A stretch of 63,433 nt of DNA from assembly GCA_025603075.1 (NCBI GenBank), contig MU626379.1, positions 1 to 63,433 of the forward strand. Reading direction: 5' to 3'. The notes beneath the pieces are model-generated. The model was not told the DNA's origin and made no database searches. It saw only the letters and a list, made by a program, of their open reading frames with translations. Source of the stretch: Neoconidiobolus thromboides FSU 785. Lineage: Eukaryota; Entomophthoromycota; Entomophthoromycetes; Entomophthorales; Neoconidiobolaceae. Position 1 is the first letter of the stretch. Each line of letters opens with the position of its first letter. Below, piece after piece: positions 50,125 through 60,873 of this stretch. Made by a program: the position numbers and the translations under genes.

Positions 50125-50222
50125 TATGGGGACATATTGTGTTTAAGAATTTTACCATCTTTTAAGCGCTATTTGAGCGGGAAGATTGTTAGTAAAATTC
50201 TTAAACACAATACGTCCCCATA
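50125..50222 (+). mobile_element. Chimeric TIR element with long inverted repeats
   Basis: The two 29-base ends, starting TGGGGAC(A/G)TATTGTGTTT, are inverted copies of each other with a single mismatch. TA flanks both sides. The core is TTAAGCGCTATTTGAGCGGG. Other copies have two different ends sharing only ~16 bases, so this copy has its left end replaced by an inverted right end. Confidence 0.85.
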
Positions 50223-51400
50223 TGTACAACCAAAACAAGTAGATTGAATATTTGGCAATGAAAGGGTCGGATGTAAAAATTCTATTGATAAACCCATCAA
50301 TGTAAATTTCTCTTAACGTTGATAGTTTGAAAGAGTCATGATTGAGTTTAATAGTATTATTGGAATAGCCTAAAGAAATAGCACTACTATTCTCAAACAA
50401 CCCTAATTTTCTTTTACTATAATTGTTAAGAAAATATTTACTATAATCTAACAACTTGATACTGTGAAATATCGCTTTGTCAGTCCCGTGGTTAATTATA
50501 GCATAATAATCGCCTAAGCTGTTGTGCTCTCAAGTTCAGAGGAAACCAATCCCACGTTCTTAGTTTGATTTCATATGAGAATTTCTAGCTCCATCCCAAA
50601 GAATATTATCTTCCCATTTTAATATTTGCACTTTTCAGAGTATAGTAACTTGAGGCTTTTTAACTGAATTATTCCGATATCTCAAACATTTAATAAAGCC
50701 ACTAAGTTTTCTTAATAATATTTTACATAGGTTTTACATTAGAAGTGTCTATTCTATTTGTCTTATATAGTCTGTAGCCTATTACGTGTGCTATTCTTCA
50801 TAATCCAAGTCTACCTTAGTCACATAAACTAAGATCTTTCGACTTATAGTGTAGTCAATCAAGCAATAGCTGTTTTTGACTCCAAACACTGAGTACTAGG
50901 TTTCACAATACTCTTAAATATAGTATTTTTGATCTCTTAAATCGTGCTTTAATGGTATCTATTTTATCAATGAAAACATTATTTGAAGTATTTATTTTAA
51001 GCACTTTAATATACTTGCATTAAAATACTTAATTACATCTTTGATAGTTACACTTTGTACAGGAATTTCAATTACCTCAAGTTGATTCAAATAAATTTTA
51101 AACTCTTTCAATAGCTGCTCATAGTCATAGGAACATATCCATTTGTTTTAGTTTTGGCAATTATATATTCAATATCGATATCACTAATGTCATCATTATA
51201 ATATTATCATCATTGTTATCACTAGAACAATTGCCATCGTTTTCACCATCATTCTCATGATTAATTTTGTTATCTATATTATCTTTATCATAAAATATAT
51301 TATTATACTCTATTGAAATAATACTTGAAAAGCTCAAACATTCTATACTAATATCAGTCAACTTCAAAGGACACATTAACAACCCGTGTTTTTTAATAAA
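50223..51400 (-). pseudogene. Decayed gene, possibly F-box/LRR-like
   Basis: Several minus-strand stretches look coding but are broken by stops: CPLKLTDISIECLSFSSIIS, then EFKIYLNQLEVIEIPVQSV and VIKYFNASILKCL, then KLNHDSFKLSTLREIYIDGF. The spacing of Leu/Ile and the ends like LREIYIDG resemble leucine-rich repeats of fungal F-box-like proteins. The right-hand part runs into the TIR element at 50125. The family call is weak; the decayed state is better supported. Confidence 0.35.
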
Positions 51401-51420
51401 CTTATTTTAATAATCATAAT

Positions 51421-51456
51421 ACTCCCCAAAGTCATAAACAAGAAAATACATCCCCA
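51421..51456. mobile_element. Solo end of TIR element
   Basis: CATAAACAAGAAAATACATCCCCA matches only the right end of the family; the rest is absent, although ACTCCCCA occurs just to the left. Confidence 0.5.
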
Positions 51457-51708
51457 AATGCCTGTTTAGAAAGCACAACTCGAATAATTTAATTGAACCT
51501 AACGATTTGAGTACTTTTTCTAGTAAAATTTCCGATAGGGATTCGAATTAGGATAGTATTTCAACTTAATTTTAATAAAAAAAGGATCATTATTATTAAA
51601 AGTAGGGGTTTGTAATATCTAGTATAAAACTTGATAATTCGTTTTGGTATATAACGTTTTAATGCTTACCTATGCTGCTTTTTTTGCAGTTAAAAAATCT
51701 AACATGAT

Positions 51709-51806
51709 ACGCGGATATTTTTTTAAGAATTTTACTAGCAAGTTTTCCACTCAAATAATGCTTAAAAGATGGAAAAAATAATGAAGCCGAAAAAAACACT
51801 CCCATA
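51709..51806 (-). mobile_element. ~100-bp TIR element
   Basis: Left end truncated (GCGGATATTTTTTTAAG), then AATTTTACTAGCAAGTTTTC, core CAAATAATGCTTAAAAGATG, AATGAAGCC, right AAACACTCCCA-TA. Confidence 0.75.
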
Positions 51807-51889
51807 CTATCTTAAGAATTCCACTAACAATTTTTCCATTCAACAGTACTTAAAAAGTGAATAAACGAAGTTAAAAGTATCTTCCTACA
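51807..51889 (-). mobile_element. Partial TIR element, adjacent to the preceding copy
   Basis: TTAAGAATTCCACTAACAAT, TTTTTCCATTCAACAGTACT and AACGAAGTTAAAAGTATCTTCC: an older, more diverged copy in the same orientation, lying directly beside the element at 51709-51806 and lacking its left end. Confidence 0.6.
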
Positions 51890-52227
51890 TTAGTTAATTT
51901 GAAGTGTTAATAGTAAATTGTACCAGTTGAGATCATGAATTTTGATGAATGGCCATCTATAGATAAACCATTATTTCTAATATTAAAAATTATAATCAAT
52001 TGTATAATATTATGACCAAATATATTAAAAAACAGCTTTTATAATTGATTATTTTGTTTACACTACTGTTTTATGTAAAGATATGATATTGATATTTAAG
52101 TACAAAGTGTTTTATTAATAGGATAAGGACTGAAATCCACTGACAAAATGGTTGCTGCTTTTGAAACTTTTTTATTACAAGCAGCTCAATTTAATATTGA
52201 AAACAAAAAATATAGGACAGGCTAGAT
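51890..52227. other. AT-rich gap
   Basis: A 25-codon open frame starts at about 52148 but has no recognisable homology and overlaps the end of the next pseudogene. Nothing else seen. Confidence 0.4.
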
Positions 52228-53374
52228 TTATTTATCAATAGAAGCCATTTCACCAATGATCAGCGGCATAGCATTCCCCTTTGGCATTGACTTAACTAAC
52301 TTACGAATCTGTTCACTTTCTTCTAAAGACTTGCTTCTTCTAGTACCTGGGATAGGAATAAAATATTCACCCTAAAACAATTAGCCAAATGATAATAAAA
52401 ACTAATGTTTATCTGAGCTAATGCCCAAGAAAAACAAAGGTGGGAAGCCTTAGTATTTTTAGTTTGCGCAATGGCTTTGAACTTTTTAAACAACTGTATG
52501 TTGTGGTTAATATTTTCAGAAGTAAATTGTGGATTACCAGAATTACGAAAGCCCCCTTTTCTTAATTTATTCACTTCCGATTTATCAGTTAAGAAACTCT
52601 TTCCTACTGGTGAATAAGCAGCTACACCAACTCCAAGCTCTTGATATGTTTTTAGCAAGCCATTAGTTTTAATATTAGTTTCCCGTTGGCTTCAAAAAAG
52701 CCATTAGCTTGTCATTCAAGGTTAAATGAATAAACTTACCTATATCCGGCCTGTACTGCAGCAATAAAACATACTTTATAAGCTCTTCTTAAAGTTTCCT
52801 CACTACATTCAGATAATCCTAGGCATTTAGCTTTCCCTTCTTTTACTAGCTCTACCATAGTTTCAATGGTTTCCTCAATTGGTCTATGAGTTAAACCAGA
52901 ACAACTAATTATACAATATACTATAGTATGATATATGTATTATGATCAATTACATGTTGATAATATAAGTCAATAGCCTCAATACTTAAGCCTTTTAAAC
53001 TGGCACTACAATATTGCTTAACATGTTCTTTATTCCCTAAGATTCCGTTCTTTTGTTTTTGGATCTATTGCTAAAACAAACTTGGTATAAAAAACTTTAT
53101 CTCTACGATCCTTCAACACTTTAGCTATAAGCTTTTTATTTCCTCTACTACTATATACATCCTATAAATATCTTAGTAAAACAGAATTTTGACTTGAAAC
53201 AAAGTATATCGCAGCATTCCAAAAGCTACGTCCTAAACCTAAAATATGGTTTAACACCTTAAAGTTCTCTTCTTAATTGCTAGAACCATAAAATGCACTC
53301 ATGCCCATACATCCCAACCCGGTAAATGAAACGAGGTCCGTTTTTTCCTAATTGATGGGTTGGTTTTTACTCAT
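52228..53374 (-). pseudogene. Aldo/keto reductase pseudogene
   Basis: On the minus strand the aldo/keto reductase order is nearly complete: KTDLVSFTGLGCMGMSAFYG, FKVLNHILGLGRSFWNAA, DVYSSRGNKKLIAKVLKD, RRDKVFYTKF, CSASLKGLSIEAIDLYYQH (catalytic-site region), THRPIEETIETMVELVKEG, LGVGVAAYSPVGKSFL, SHLCFSWALAQ and FIPIPGTRR. Defects: a TAG after MSKNQPIN near the start, a TAA in GSSN*EENF, at least one frameshift near 53035-53045, a phase break at the intron near 52950, and an intron donor that reads AT instead of GT after ALAQ. The ancestral enzyme would have been an NADPH-dependent reductase of about 330 residues. Confidence 0.88.
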
Positions 53375-54032
53375 TTTTAATACTTATTTTGTTCTATTGT
53401 TATAGTAATCTTTTGCATTTATACTTTTTTATCTGATTCATTTTTTGAGTTTTTGTTATGTTTTATTGTTAGCTGGAACTAAATGTTATGTGGTCGAAAC
53501 TTACTTAGCTTAAAATTAGCAAATTTTTTGTAAGTGACATTAGATTAAATTACTATTTGCTCAAATACCAGGCGTTTATAAATCTAACAATAAAAAATTG
53601 CTTTTTAATGAGGCTTGTTCTTTATATAGAGTCTAATCTAGTTTTTGTATATGTATGACTTGTATGTATCTCTATTATAAGGCTACCAAATTGATGATTT
53701 GACTGATTTTAATTTAAAGATCATCGAGATTGTCGAATTAGTACAAAGAATTATTAAAGGTGATATTAAAAAAATTATATTTTAGATACAGAAACTAGGA
53801 ACCCGTCTACCAAGAGACTCAATAAATTATTACATTATTACATTATTCATTTTATAACTATTAGTGAGAAATATATATTGATTTAATTCCGACATTTGAA
53901 ATCAAGCAGGATCGGCATTACCCATTAACATAAGCTCTTTTATTTACTATAATTACTAAATTAAATATAGTCAATCTAATAATAATTATTAAAAAGAATT
54001 AAATTATTCAATATTGGGTTAATAAACAGAGC
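53375..54032. other. AT-rich gap with a short coding-like fragment
   Basis: On the plus strand around 53683-53785 a 34-codon fragment (YQIDDLTDFNLKIIEIVELV onward) ends in TAG. It looks like a broken gene piece but cannot be assigned. Confidence 0.3.
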
Positions 54033-54467
54033 TTAATTTGAAGAAGAAGAAGTAAGGTCGGGTTTATATCTGACCTTAGTTTTGGTAATATAGAAAATCC
54101 CAACATTCTGAAAGTCTATAAAATTATTGGGATAAGAACAAATAAAGCCTTATAAAGGTGAGGAATTCCTCCACACTATTCCCTGTGGCCTTTGTGTTAA
54201 AGTAATTGACCACTGTCTCCTTTTTCCACCTTAAATATGGGTTTGGGTCCTCTGGAGGATGGATAGTATCCTTATTTAGCATTTAAGTTTGTTTAAGTAT
54301 GTCATCATTTTTTTACACTTTGGTTCTTCTTTTTTGATTTCTATTTTCTCCGATATTTGTTTTCCTCCTCTTTTTCTTACTAATAAAAGGCTACTCGTTG
54401 GAGTAAGGATAAAAAAAAGGATTATCAAAGCGATGATTATTATTAATTTATAAATAATAAGGATCAA
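54033..54467 (-). pseudogene. Probably decayed gene for a membrane-anchored protein
   Basis: From the ATG at 54467 the minus strand encodes an N-terminal helix (LIIIIALIILFFILTPTSS) and a basic tail (RKRGGKQISEKIEIKKEE). It then shifts frame to NKDTIHPPEDPNPYLRWKKE and KATGNSVEEFLTFI, shifts again to FICSYPNNFIDFQNVGIFY and TKTKVRYKPD, and stops after a serine run. The pieces are in order on one strand, are less AT-rich than their surroundings, and need about two 1-base shifts to join, with no GT...AG introns visible. Family not recognised; unusual introns could also explain it. Confidence 0.4.
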
Positions 54468-54612
54468 AATTATGCATTTGCGCTTTGATAGTGTAATAAA
54501 TATTGATAAGTATTATTTTCTTATTAACTTGGTTTAAAACCTAATTAAAGAAACTGCAGGAACTATAAGAGGATTGAATAATATTTTAATTTACTTAAAA
54601 CAACTATTAACA

Positions 54613-54713
54613 TATGGCAGTGTTTTTTGATTTCATTACTTTTTCCATTTTTTAGGCGCTATTTAGGTGGAAAAACTAGTAAAATTCTTAAACAAAAAAA
54701 ATACATCTCCATA
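54613..54713 (+). mobile_element. ~100-bp TIR element
   Basis: Left TA-TGGCAGTGTTTTTTGATT, TCATTACTTTTTCCATT, core GGCGCTATTTAGGTGGAAAA, right AATACATCTCCA-TA. TA at both flanks. Confidence 0.8.
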
Positions 54714-55560
54714 TATATTAATATATCCCCTGTTTAAGCATACTTTTAATTTTTTATTATTTGAAGATTACTCAAGGCGAGGAAATATTTAAAGATATTG
54801 TACTCTAACTAGCAGTTGTCTGATGATAGTAGTTTAGAAAATAAATACAGTTTTTTCAACTTTTTACTATACTCAATAAAATATAATAGCCTCAATAGCA
54901 ATTGTTAAAATAAGTTTAATAAAAAACGAAATTTTCATTATTTTATTTATTTTTACTCTATTTGATATAGCAGTATTTAAGTAATATATTGCATGAGGGT
55001 TAAAACAAACCAATGTATATCGGAAAGCTAATAAACAGCTTTTGCTTATTTCAAGTATTAAGTAAATGTTTGAACAAGTATGCTCAAAATGGTAGATGTA
55101 ACAATAGTTAAAAAGACACTAATTTATAATAGAATTTTAGGTAGATTGTTAAAAATTATTGAAGTTTCAAGTATATTGAATTAAAAAAATTTAACATAGT
55201 AGTGTGATAAAACAAATTTATTTAATAGCGACCACAGGAGGCTTAAGTCTTCATAGAATTCAGTAAAAGATAATTAAAATCAAAACAATTTTTAATTACT
55301 ATTCATTCTTTTATGGTTTCGATTTAATTAAGTCTTTATTTTATTATTAATAAAACACTTGTCAGCTATGTTGTATCTGCATAATAGCATTTTCTTAAAG
55401 TTCAAAGCTAAAATAAAAATAAAAATAAAAATTTGAAAAAGATGAGTTTACTAAAATTGGTGTTTTGGAATATCAAAATTAAATTTAAGAATATTTAATA
55501 TTGCTTGTATTAAGATGCCAGAATAATAAATAATACGGCAAATGTGTTTTAATCATAACA

Positions 55561-55665
55561 TATGGGGATGTTTCTTCTGATTTCATTACTTTTTCGATCT
55601 TTTAGGCGCTATTTGAGCGGAAAGATTGTTAGTAAAACTCTTAAATACAAAGATACATCCCCATA
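55561..55665 (+). mobile_element. ~100-bp TIR element, near-intact
   Basis: Left TA-TGGGGATGTTTCTTCTG, TTTCATTACTTTTTCGATC, core GGCGCTATTTGAGCGGAAAG, right AGATACATCCCCA-TA. Ends are perfect over nine bases and TA flanks both sides; a good reference copy. Confidence 0.88.
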
Positions 55666-56610
55666 TATCCATCAGAAATCAATGAAATTTTATTTTACTA
55701 TAATGTCAAAAAAAAAGATTAAATGAATACATAATCCATAGTAGCTTCGAAGCATTTTTTGCATATTTTATTTTGATATAGTTGAATGCTATATATGGGT
55801 GGTGGTAGGTTTAGAACTTTGGTTAAAACTAGGAATTAAATTTTCCATTTTTGTCCATCTTTTATATAATGTAAATTTTGAAAAAAGATATTGAACATTG
55901 TATAAATAAACATTAGATATATGTAATTTTACTTGAGCAAAAAAGCAATTAATTTCTAGTATCTTGTGCTTGATCCACAATTTTTACTAAAAATTCATAA
56001 TGGACGGAAATTGAACTGAGCTTTTAAACTAATTCATATTAATGGGTTATAACAGGAGACATAAAAAATATTAGTAATAAGGCCAAAATTAAGGGATGAA
56101 AAGAAAAAGATGACTAAAATAATTCATTTAAATAACATCACTTAGTCACTGATAGCTTAATTAAGTAATCCGAAATACTGAAACCTTATATCTTTATTCT
56201 TAATATTAATTTATTGTTATTACTTTAGTGATAAAACCCTCTAAAAGGCGATATCAAAAATAAAACTAATAAATTAATAATTATAAAATTTCATTTTTTT
56301 CAAGTTTATAATTAGGAAAGTGGCATTTATTATATGAACATGCATAAAAGGAACAAATAAAAACAAAAATAGTTAAAATAATAATGCCAGCATAATTTGA
56401 TATTTATGATTTAAAAAGCAATACAAAATTAATAGGATTATAGAATAATGTGAATTTATAACAGTGGTTTTTAATCCATAAAAGGATACAAATAAAATAA
56501 AAAACAAATATTTTCTAAATAAAATAAGATTTTAATTAAACAGGTCAATAAATGGATTTCATTGAATAGTTTATGATAAGTGATTTTTATTTACAGGTAG
56601 TAGTGAAAAG

Positions 56611-56618
56611 TATATAAA
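56611..56618 (+). promoter_or_regulatory. TATA box
   Basis: TATATAAA 43 bases upstream of the ATG at 56654. Confidence 0.5.
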
Positions 56619-56653
56619 CAAGAGAAAGATAAATGTAATCCCTAACTTAAAAA

Positions 56654-58333
56654 ATGTTGAAGTTTATTTATTTCGCTCTAATTTTACTAACAAACTCAAT
56701 AGTGACAACCACTTTGGTTGATAAGCCATTAAATGTGTTAATTTTCTGTGATATAAGTAGTAGATCCCATGTAAAATCATTCTTTGAGATATTTAAAGTA
56801 TTGCAGCAGAAAGGTCATGAATTCACTTTTGTATCTTCCTCAGATAATGCCCATTACAACAAAGGTTATAATGTAAGCTCAATAATATTTGATACCGCTC
56901 CACCAGACACTGTAAACCTACATAGTTTATATAGTACCGAGATACCTATAAGTTATGCTGGTATACATAAAGCTTTATTTCCAGATAGAATGGTAGATTT
57001 ATTTACTTATACCTATGAAGCCAATTATCCTAAATTAAACCAACTAGTAAAAGAAAATAAATATGATTTAATGATATGTGATTTTATGTCAAATCCATGT
57101 CAAGATGTAGCACAAAGTAATAGCTTACCTCTAATTATCGGGATTCAATCCTTAGATTTGTTGATTCCGATGACACCTGCATTTAAGATATCGACCACTT
57201 GGTATGCCCCACTTACGACCGAAGGTATGGACTTTTTTACAAGATATTATTATAAAGTTATCCATGCTTTTGAAAGGACAAAAAGGGGGTTGAATTATGT
57301 TAAAATGATTAAAGAGCTAAGAAAGAAATATAATGTTGTTGGTGCTAAGGGATATGCAGGAAATTTTAATTATGGATTAGGACTTGCCAATACTTTCTTT
57401 GGATTTGAATTGGCACAAGAGTTACCACCTATTATTAAAACTATAGGGCCTATTTTGCCAAAATCAGGTAACAAAGTTAGTTCAGAAATTCAAAGTTTTA
57501 TAGATGAGCATAAATCGATTCTTTATATTGGGTATGGATCTTTAAGTATAATAGATAAACATACTATGAGTTTATTATTACAAAAAGTTTTAACATTAAT
57601 TGACTCCAAAGTTATTGATGGTGCTATATGGGGATTAGTACGCTCAGTGGAATCTTTAGACTTACTACCAGAAGATATAAGCTATAATGGCAAAAAAGTA
57701 AAGACATCTGAAATAATCAAAGGTAAACATGAGCATATCAGATTATTAAAATGGGCTCCACAATCAGAAATATTGCAACATGAAAATGTGAAACTATTTA
57801 TTACTCATTCAGGCTTAGAAAGTGTATTTGAAGCCATTGATGCTATGACTCCAATGATTTGTATGCCAACTTTTGGAGACCAGGCACGTAATGCAGCTAA
57901 GGTAGAATCTATTGGGATAGGTAAACATATATCGTTTGAACAGATTGAGGATGGGCTGATACCTGCAATTACTGAAATGATCCAAGACAAAAATCAAAGT
58001 GTTCAAATGAATCTAGAAAGAATGAAATTGTTAGCTAATGGTAGCGATTTACGAATCCAATTAGGAGCTAAAGTCATTGAGGATTTTGCTAAAACTGCTA
58101 AAATTTGTAGGAAATTGAAACCATATGATCCTACCTCTAATTTACCTCCATGTGAAATTGAACATTTGGTTCCAGTTAGTAATAGAATGAACTTCATAAA
58201 GTTATACTCTTTGGATCTTATCGGGTTGAATTTCTTAGCTGCCTTTTTGTTTATTTATGGGTTTTATCGGGCTGTCAAAGCTATTTTAGTAAGGATTTTC
58301 AAACCTTCTATTAAACATAAAAAGGTGGAATAA
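56654..58333 (+). CDS. UDP-glycosyltransferase (GT1), ER membrane type
   Basis: Single exon, 559 residues. Signal peptide at ~1-21; the lumenal part has an N-terminal GT-B domain (KPLNVLIFCDISSRSHVKSF). The donor-binding signature starts near residue 365: LKWAPQSEILQHENVKLFIT, HSGLESVFEAIDAMTPMI, then GDQARNAAKVESIGIG. Near the C-terminus a helix (LIGLNFLAAFLFIYGFYRA) is followed by a basic tail ending Lys-Lys-Val-Glu, a di-lysine ER-retrieval signal. This is the topology of animal-type UGTs, which conjugate sugar to small lipophilic molecules. The acceptor is unknown. The usual catalytic His near the N-terminus would fall in SRSHVKSF. Confidence 0.92.
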   Translation: MLKFIYFALILLTNSIVTTTLVDKPLNVLIFCDISSRSHVKSFFEIFKVLQQKGHEFTFVSSSDNAHYNKGYNVSSIIFDTAPPDTVNLHSLYSTEIPISYAGIHKALFPDRMVDLFTYTYEANYPKLNQLVKENKYDLMICDFMSNPCQDVAQSNSLPLIIGIQSLDLLIPMTPAFKISTTWYAPLTTEGMDFFTRYYYKVIHAFERTKRGLNYVKMIKELRKKYNVVGAKGYAGNFNYGLGLANTFFGFELAQELPPIIKTIGPILPKSGNKVSSEIQSFIDEHKSILYIGYGSLSIIDKHTMSLLLQKVLTLIDSKVIDGAIWGLVRSVESLDLLPEDISYNGKKVKTSEIIKGKHEHIRLLKWAPQSEILQHENVKLFITHSGLESVFEAIDAMTPMICMPTFGDQARNAAKVESIGIGKHISFEQIEDGLIPAITEMIQDKNQSVQMNLERMKLLANGSDLRIQLGAKVIEDFAKTAKICRKLKPYDPTSNLPPCEIEHLVPVSNRMNFIKLYSLDLIGLNFLAAFLFIYGFYRAVKAILVRIFKPSIKHKKVE

Positions 58334-58578
58334 AAAATAAAAAAGATTTATTAAACAAAGTATTCAATTTATTATTTATTTTATAAAAGTAATAATGTTA
58401 TTAACACTCTTTTATTAATCTGATAAGTACCAATCTTTACAAAACTATTTTTATTTTATTAACTTCATTCATTGATTTCATTATTATATATGCTTATTTT
58501 ATTGGCTATTGCTCTCCCTTAATTGGCAATCGAGATCATATAATAAAATTTTAACCTAAGCGATTTTTTATTTTTAAA

Positions 58579-60873
58579 ATGCCATTGACACGAAAATTAG
58601 CAGAATTATATGGAGTGAGTAGTTCAGTAGCTAACATTGCTAGAATAGCGATCAACCATACATTGATTGATTTGAAACTCAAATATAAGACTTCTGGATT
58701 ACCTAAGTTTCAAGAGGAAGGGAAGTGGAATCAAGCTGAGTTCAAAGATGTAGGAGTTAAGTTTACAGAATTAGATAGAGGATTCAACAATTCAATAAAT
58801 CAAATGGGCAATAATGACAGCTTAAATGAGAAAGAGCGCGGTTTAGCAAGAGATTTAGAAGAAAATGAAATTTATCCTGATTTAGGTGAGAAGCAAGAGT
58901 ATATTAAAAAACAAAATGAAGAAAATGAAATGAGGATCTTGAATGAAAAAAATGAGATTGAAAAAATAGACAATAAGCTGAATCATGGCATAGAATTACC
59001 AAATACTGAAGAGAAAGTTACGGAATTGCCTAAAAGGATTTCAGAAACTACAGATGATTTAGTTGTGGTTCCAAAATCGGATCTAAATTCAGTTCCCAAT
59101 TCTGAAATCAAAGAAAATAGCCCTGAAATTAAAGGAAGTGATTCAGAAATTTTATATAATAGAAATAGAGAATATACCGTTGAGACTCAATACCAGGTAA
59201 TTTAAATTAGAGTTCTTGTAAATAAATTGCACAATTTTATTTCTAAACATTTATTAAAAAAATGATCAGGATGATAGTAGGCCAAAAGAATACTTAGAGG
59301 TTAATGTTCCAACCACCAAATTTGGAAGATTTTTACAATATGGAGGTTAGCTATTGTATATTTAAAAATAAAAATATATAACAGATAGTTAGGCTTAGCA
59401 GTATCAATGGGATCAGGGATGTTAGGAGAGGCGTTTAAGCGTAGTGTAGGGCTTTCAAAATCAGAATTAGGAGGTAGCTATTATGGAATTCAATTTATAA
59501 AAATAATATAATCTTTAGAATCGGCATTATGGAGTGAAGGTAATGTAAAGAGGCTAGTGAATCGACTATCTAAGATGCGTGGAGCTGCTCAAAAATTAGG
59601 CCAAGTTTTAGCGATTCAAGATGCTAATGTATTGCCCCCTCAAATTGAGAAAATTTTATTTCAAATTCAACACTCAGGTGCTTATATGCCACAAAAGCAA
59701 CTGAAGGTAACATATAATTATATTTTTAATACACGAATATCTATAACATAATAGAGAGTATTAAGTGAAGAGATTGGAGAAGACTGGCAGAACAAATTGA
59801 TGGATTTTGAAATGACACCTTTCGCTGCAGCTTCAATTGGACAAGTTCATTGGGCAAATATAAAGGATTCTTCTGAACAAATAAGATCAGCAGCAGTGAA
59901 AGTTCAATACCCTGGGGTTGCACAATCAATCGATAGTGATCTAGATAGTTTAAAGCTACTTTTATTAGCATCAAAAGTATTGCCTCGTGGTCTATACTTA
60001 GATAAAACTATCCAAGTAACTAGAATGGAGTTGAAGTGGGAAACTGATTACTTGAGAGAAGCAAAATATGCTGAAATGTTTAAAGAGGCTTTAAAGGATA
60101 GTCCTGAATATCATGTACCTGCCATTTATAGAGAGCTTACAACAAGTAACGTATTAACTATGGAACGTTTACCTGGAGTACCTCTCAATCAAATATTAGA
60201 TGCAAAGCAAGAAGTTAGGGATTGGGTAATAAATAATATAGAAACAGAGATTGATAATAATTTTATTTATAGATTGCTACTAAAATTATGGAATTATGCT
60301 TAAGAGAGTTATTTGAATTTAAATTTATGCAAACAGACCCTAATTGGACAAATTTCTTATATGACCCAGTTGACCACAAAGTAAAAAATTTAATGATAAA
60401 CCGATATTTAATTAAATAACCACTTTGACTAGATTGGCTTATTAGATTTCGGGGCTACAAGAGAATTTGATGATGCTTTCCTTTCAAATTATTTAGGCGT
60501 GTTAAAAGCAGCAGCAGAAAATGATCGTGAAGGTTGCTTGGACTATTCATATCGTTTAGGCTATTTAACTGGGGATGAGCATAGCACTATGAAGGAAGCA
60601 CATATTAATTCAATATTAACATTAGCAGAACCCTTCCAAGTGAAAGAAGATGCGGAGTATGATTTTTCAGATCAAACTATTACTAAAAGAGTCAGAGATC
60701 TTATTCCAGTTATGCTAAACCTGAGACTCACACCACCACCTGAGCAAACCTATTCACTACATAGAAAGTTATCTGGTGCCTTTTTATTATGCTCAAGGTT
60801 AAGAGCTAAAGTCAAGTGTTCTCAATTGTTTTATGACACTATAGGAAAATTTAAAATGGAGGGGAAGTTATAA
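58579..60873 (+). CDS. COQ8: Coq8/ADCK-type atypical kinase, ubiquinone biosynthesis
   Basis: Exons 58579-59196, 59270-59345, 59393-59473, 59519-59706, 59755-60225, 60273-60380, 60433-60873; 660 residues, all in phase. Hallmarks of the family: the KxGQ motif in [10 protein letters not shown] (about 275-290), the Ala-rich loop [10 protein letters not shown] in place of a Gly-rich loop, the catalytic-lysine strand [20 protein letters not shown] and the metal-binding LLDFGAT. Coq8 is an ATPase or kinase-like protein on the mitochondrial inner membrane needed for coenzyme Q complex assembly. Residues ~60-205 are a Glu/Lys/Asn-rich, probably disordered insertion between a short N-terminal segment and the kinase-like core. 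A clear mitochondrial presequence is not obvious. Confidence 0.92.

Larger units (their letters stand above)
54468..56653. other. Gene-free AT-rich gap with two repeat elements
   Basis: About 2.2 kb. Contains TIR elements at 54613-54713 and 55561-55665 and a TATA box at 56611. A frame at 55789-55980 (minus) has no supporting features. Confidence 0.55.
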
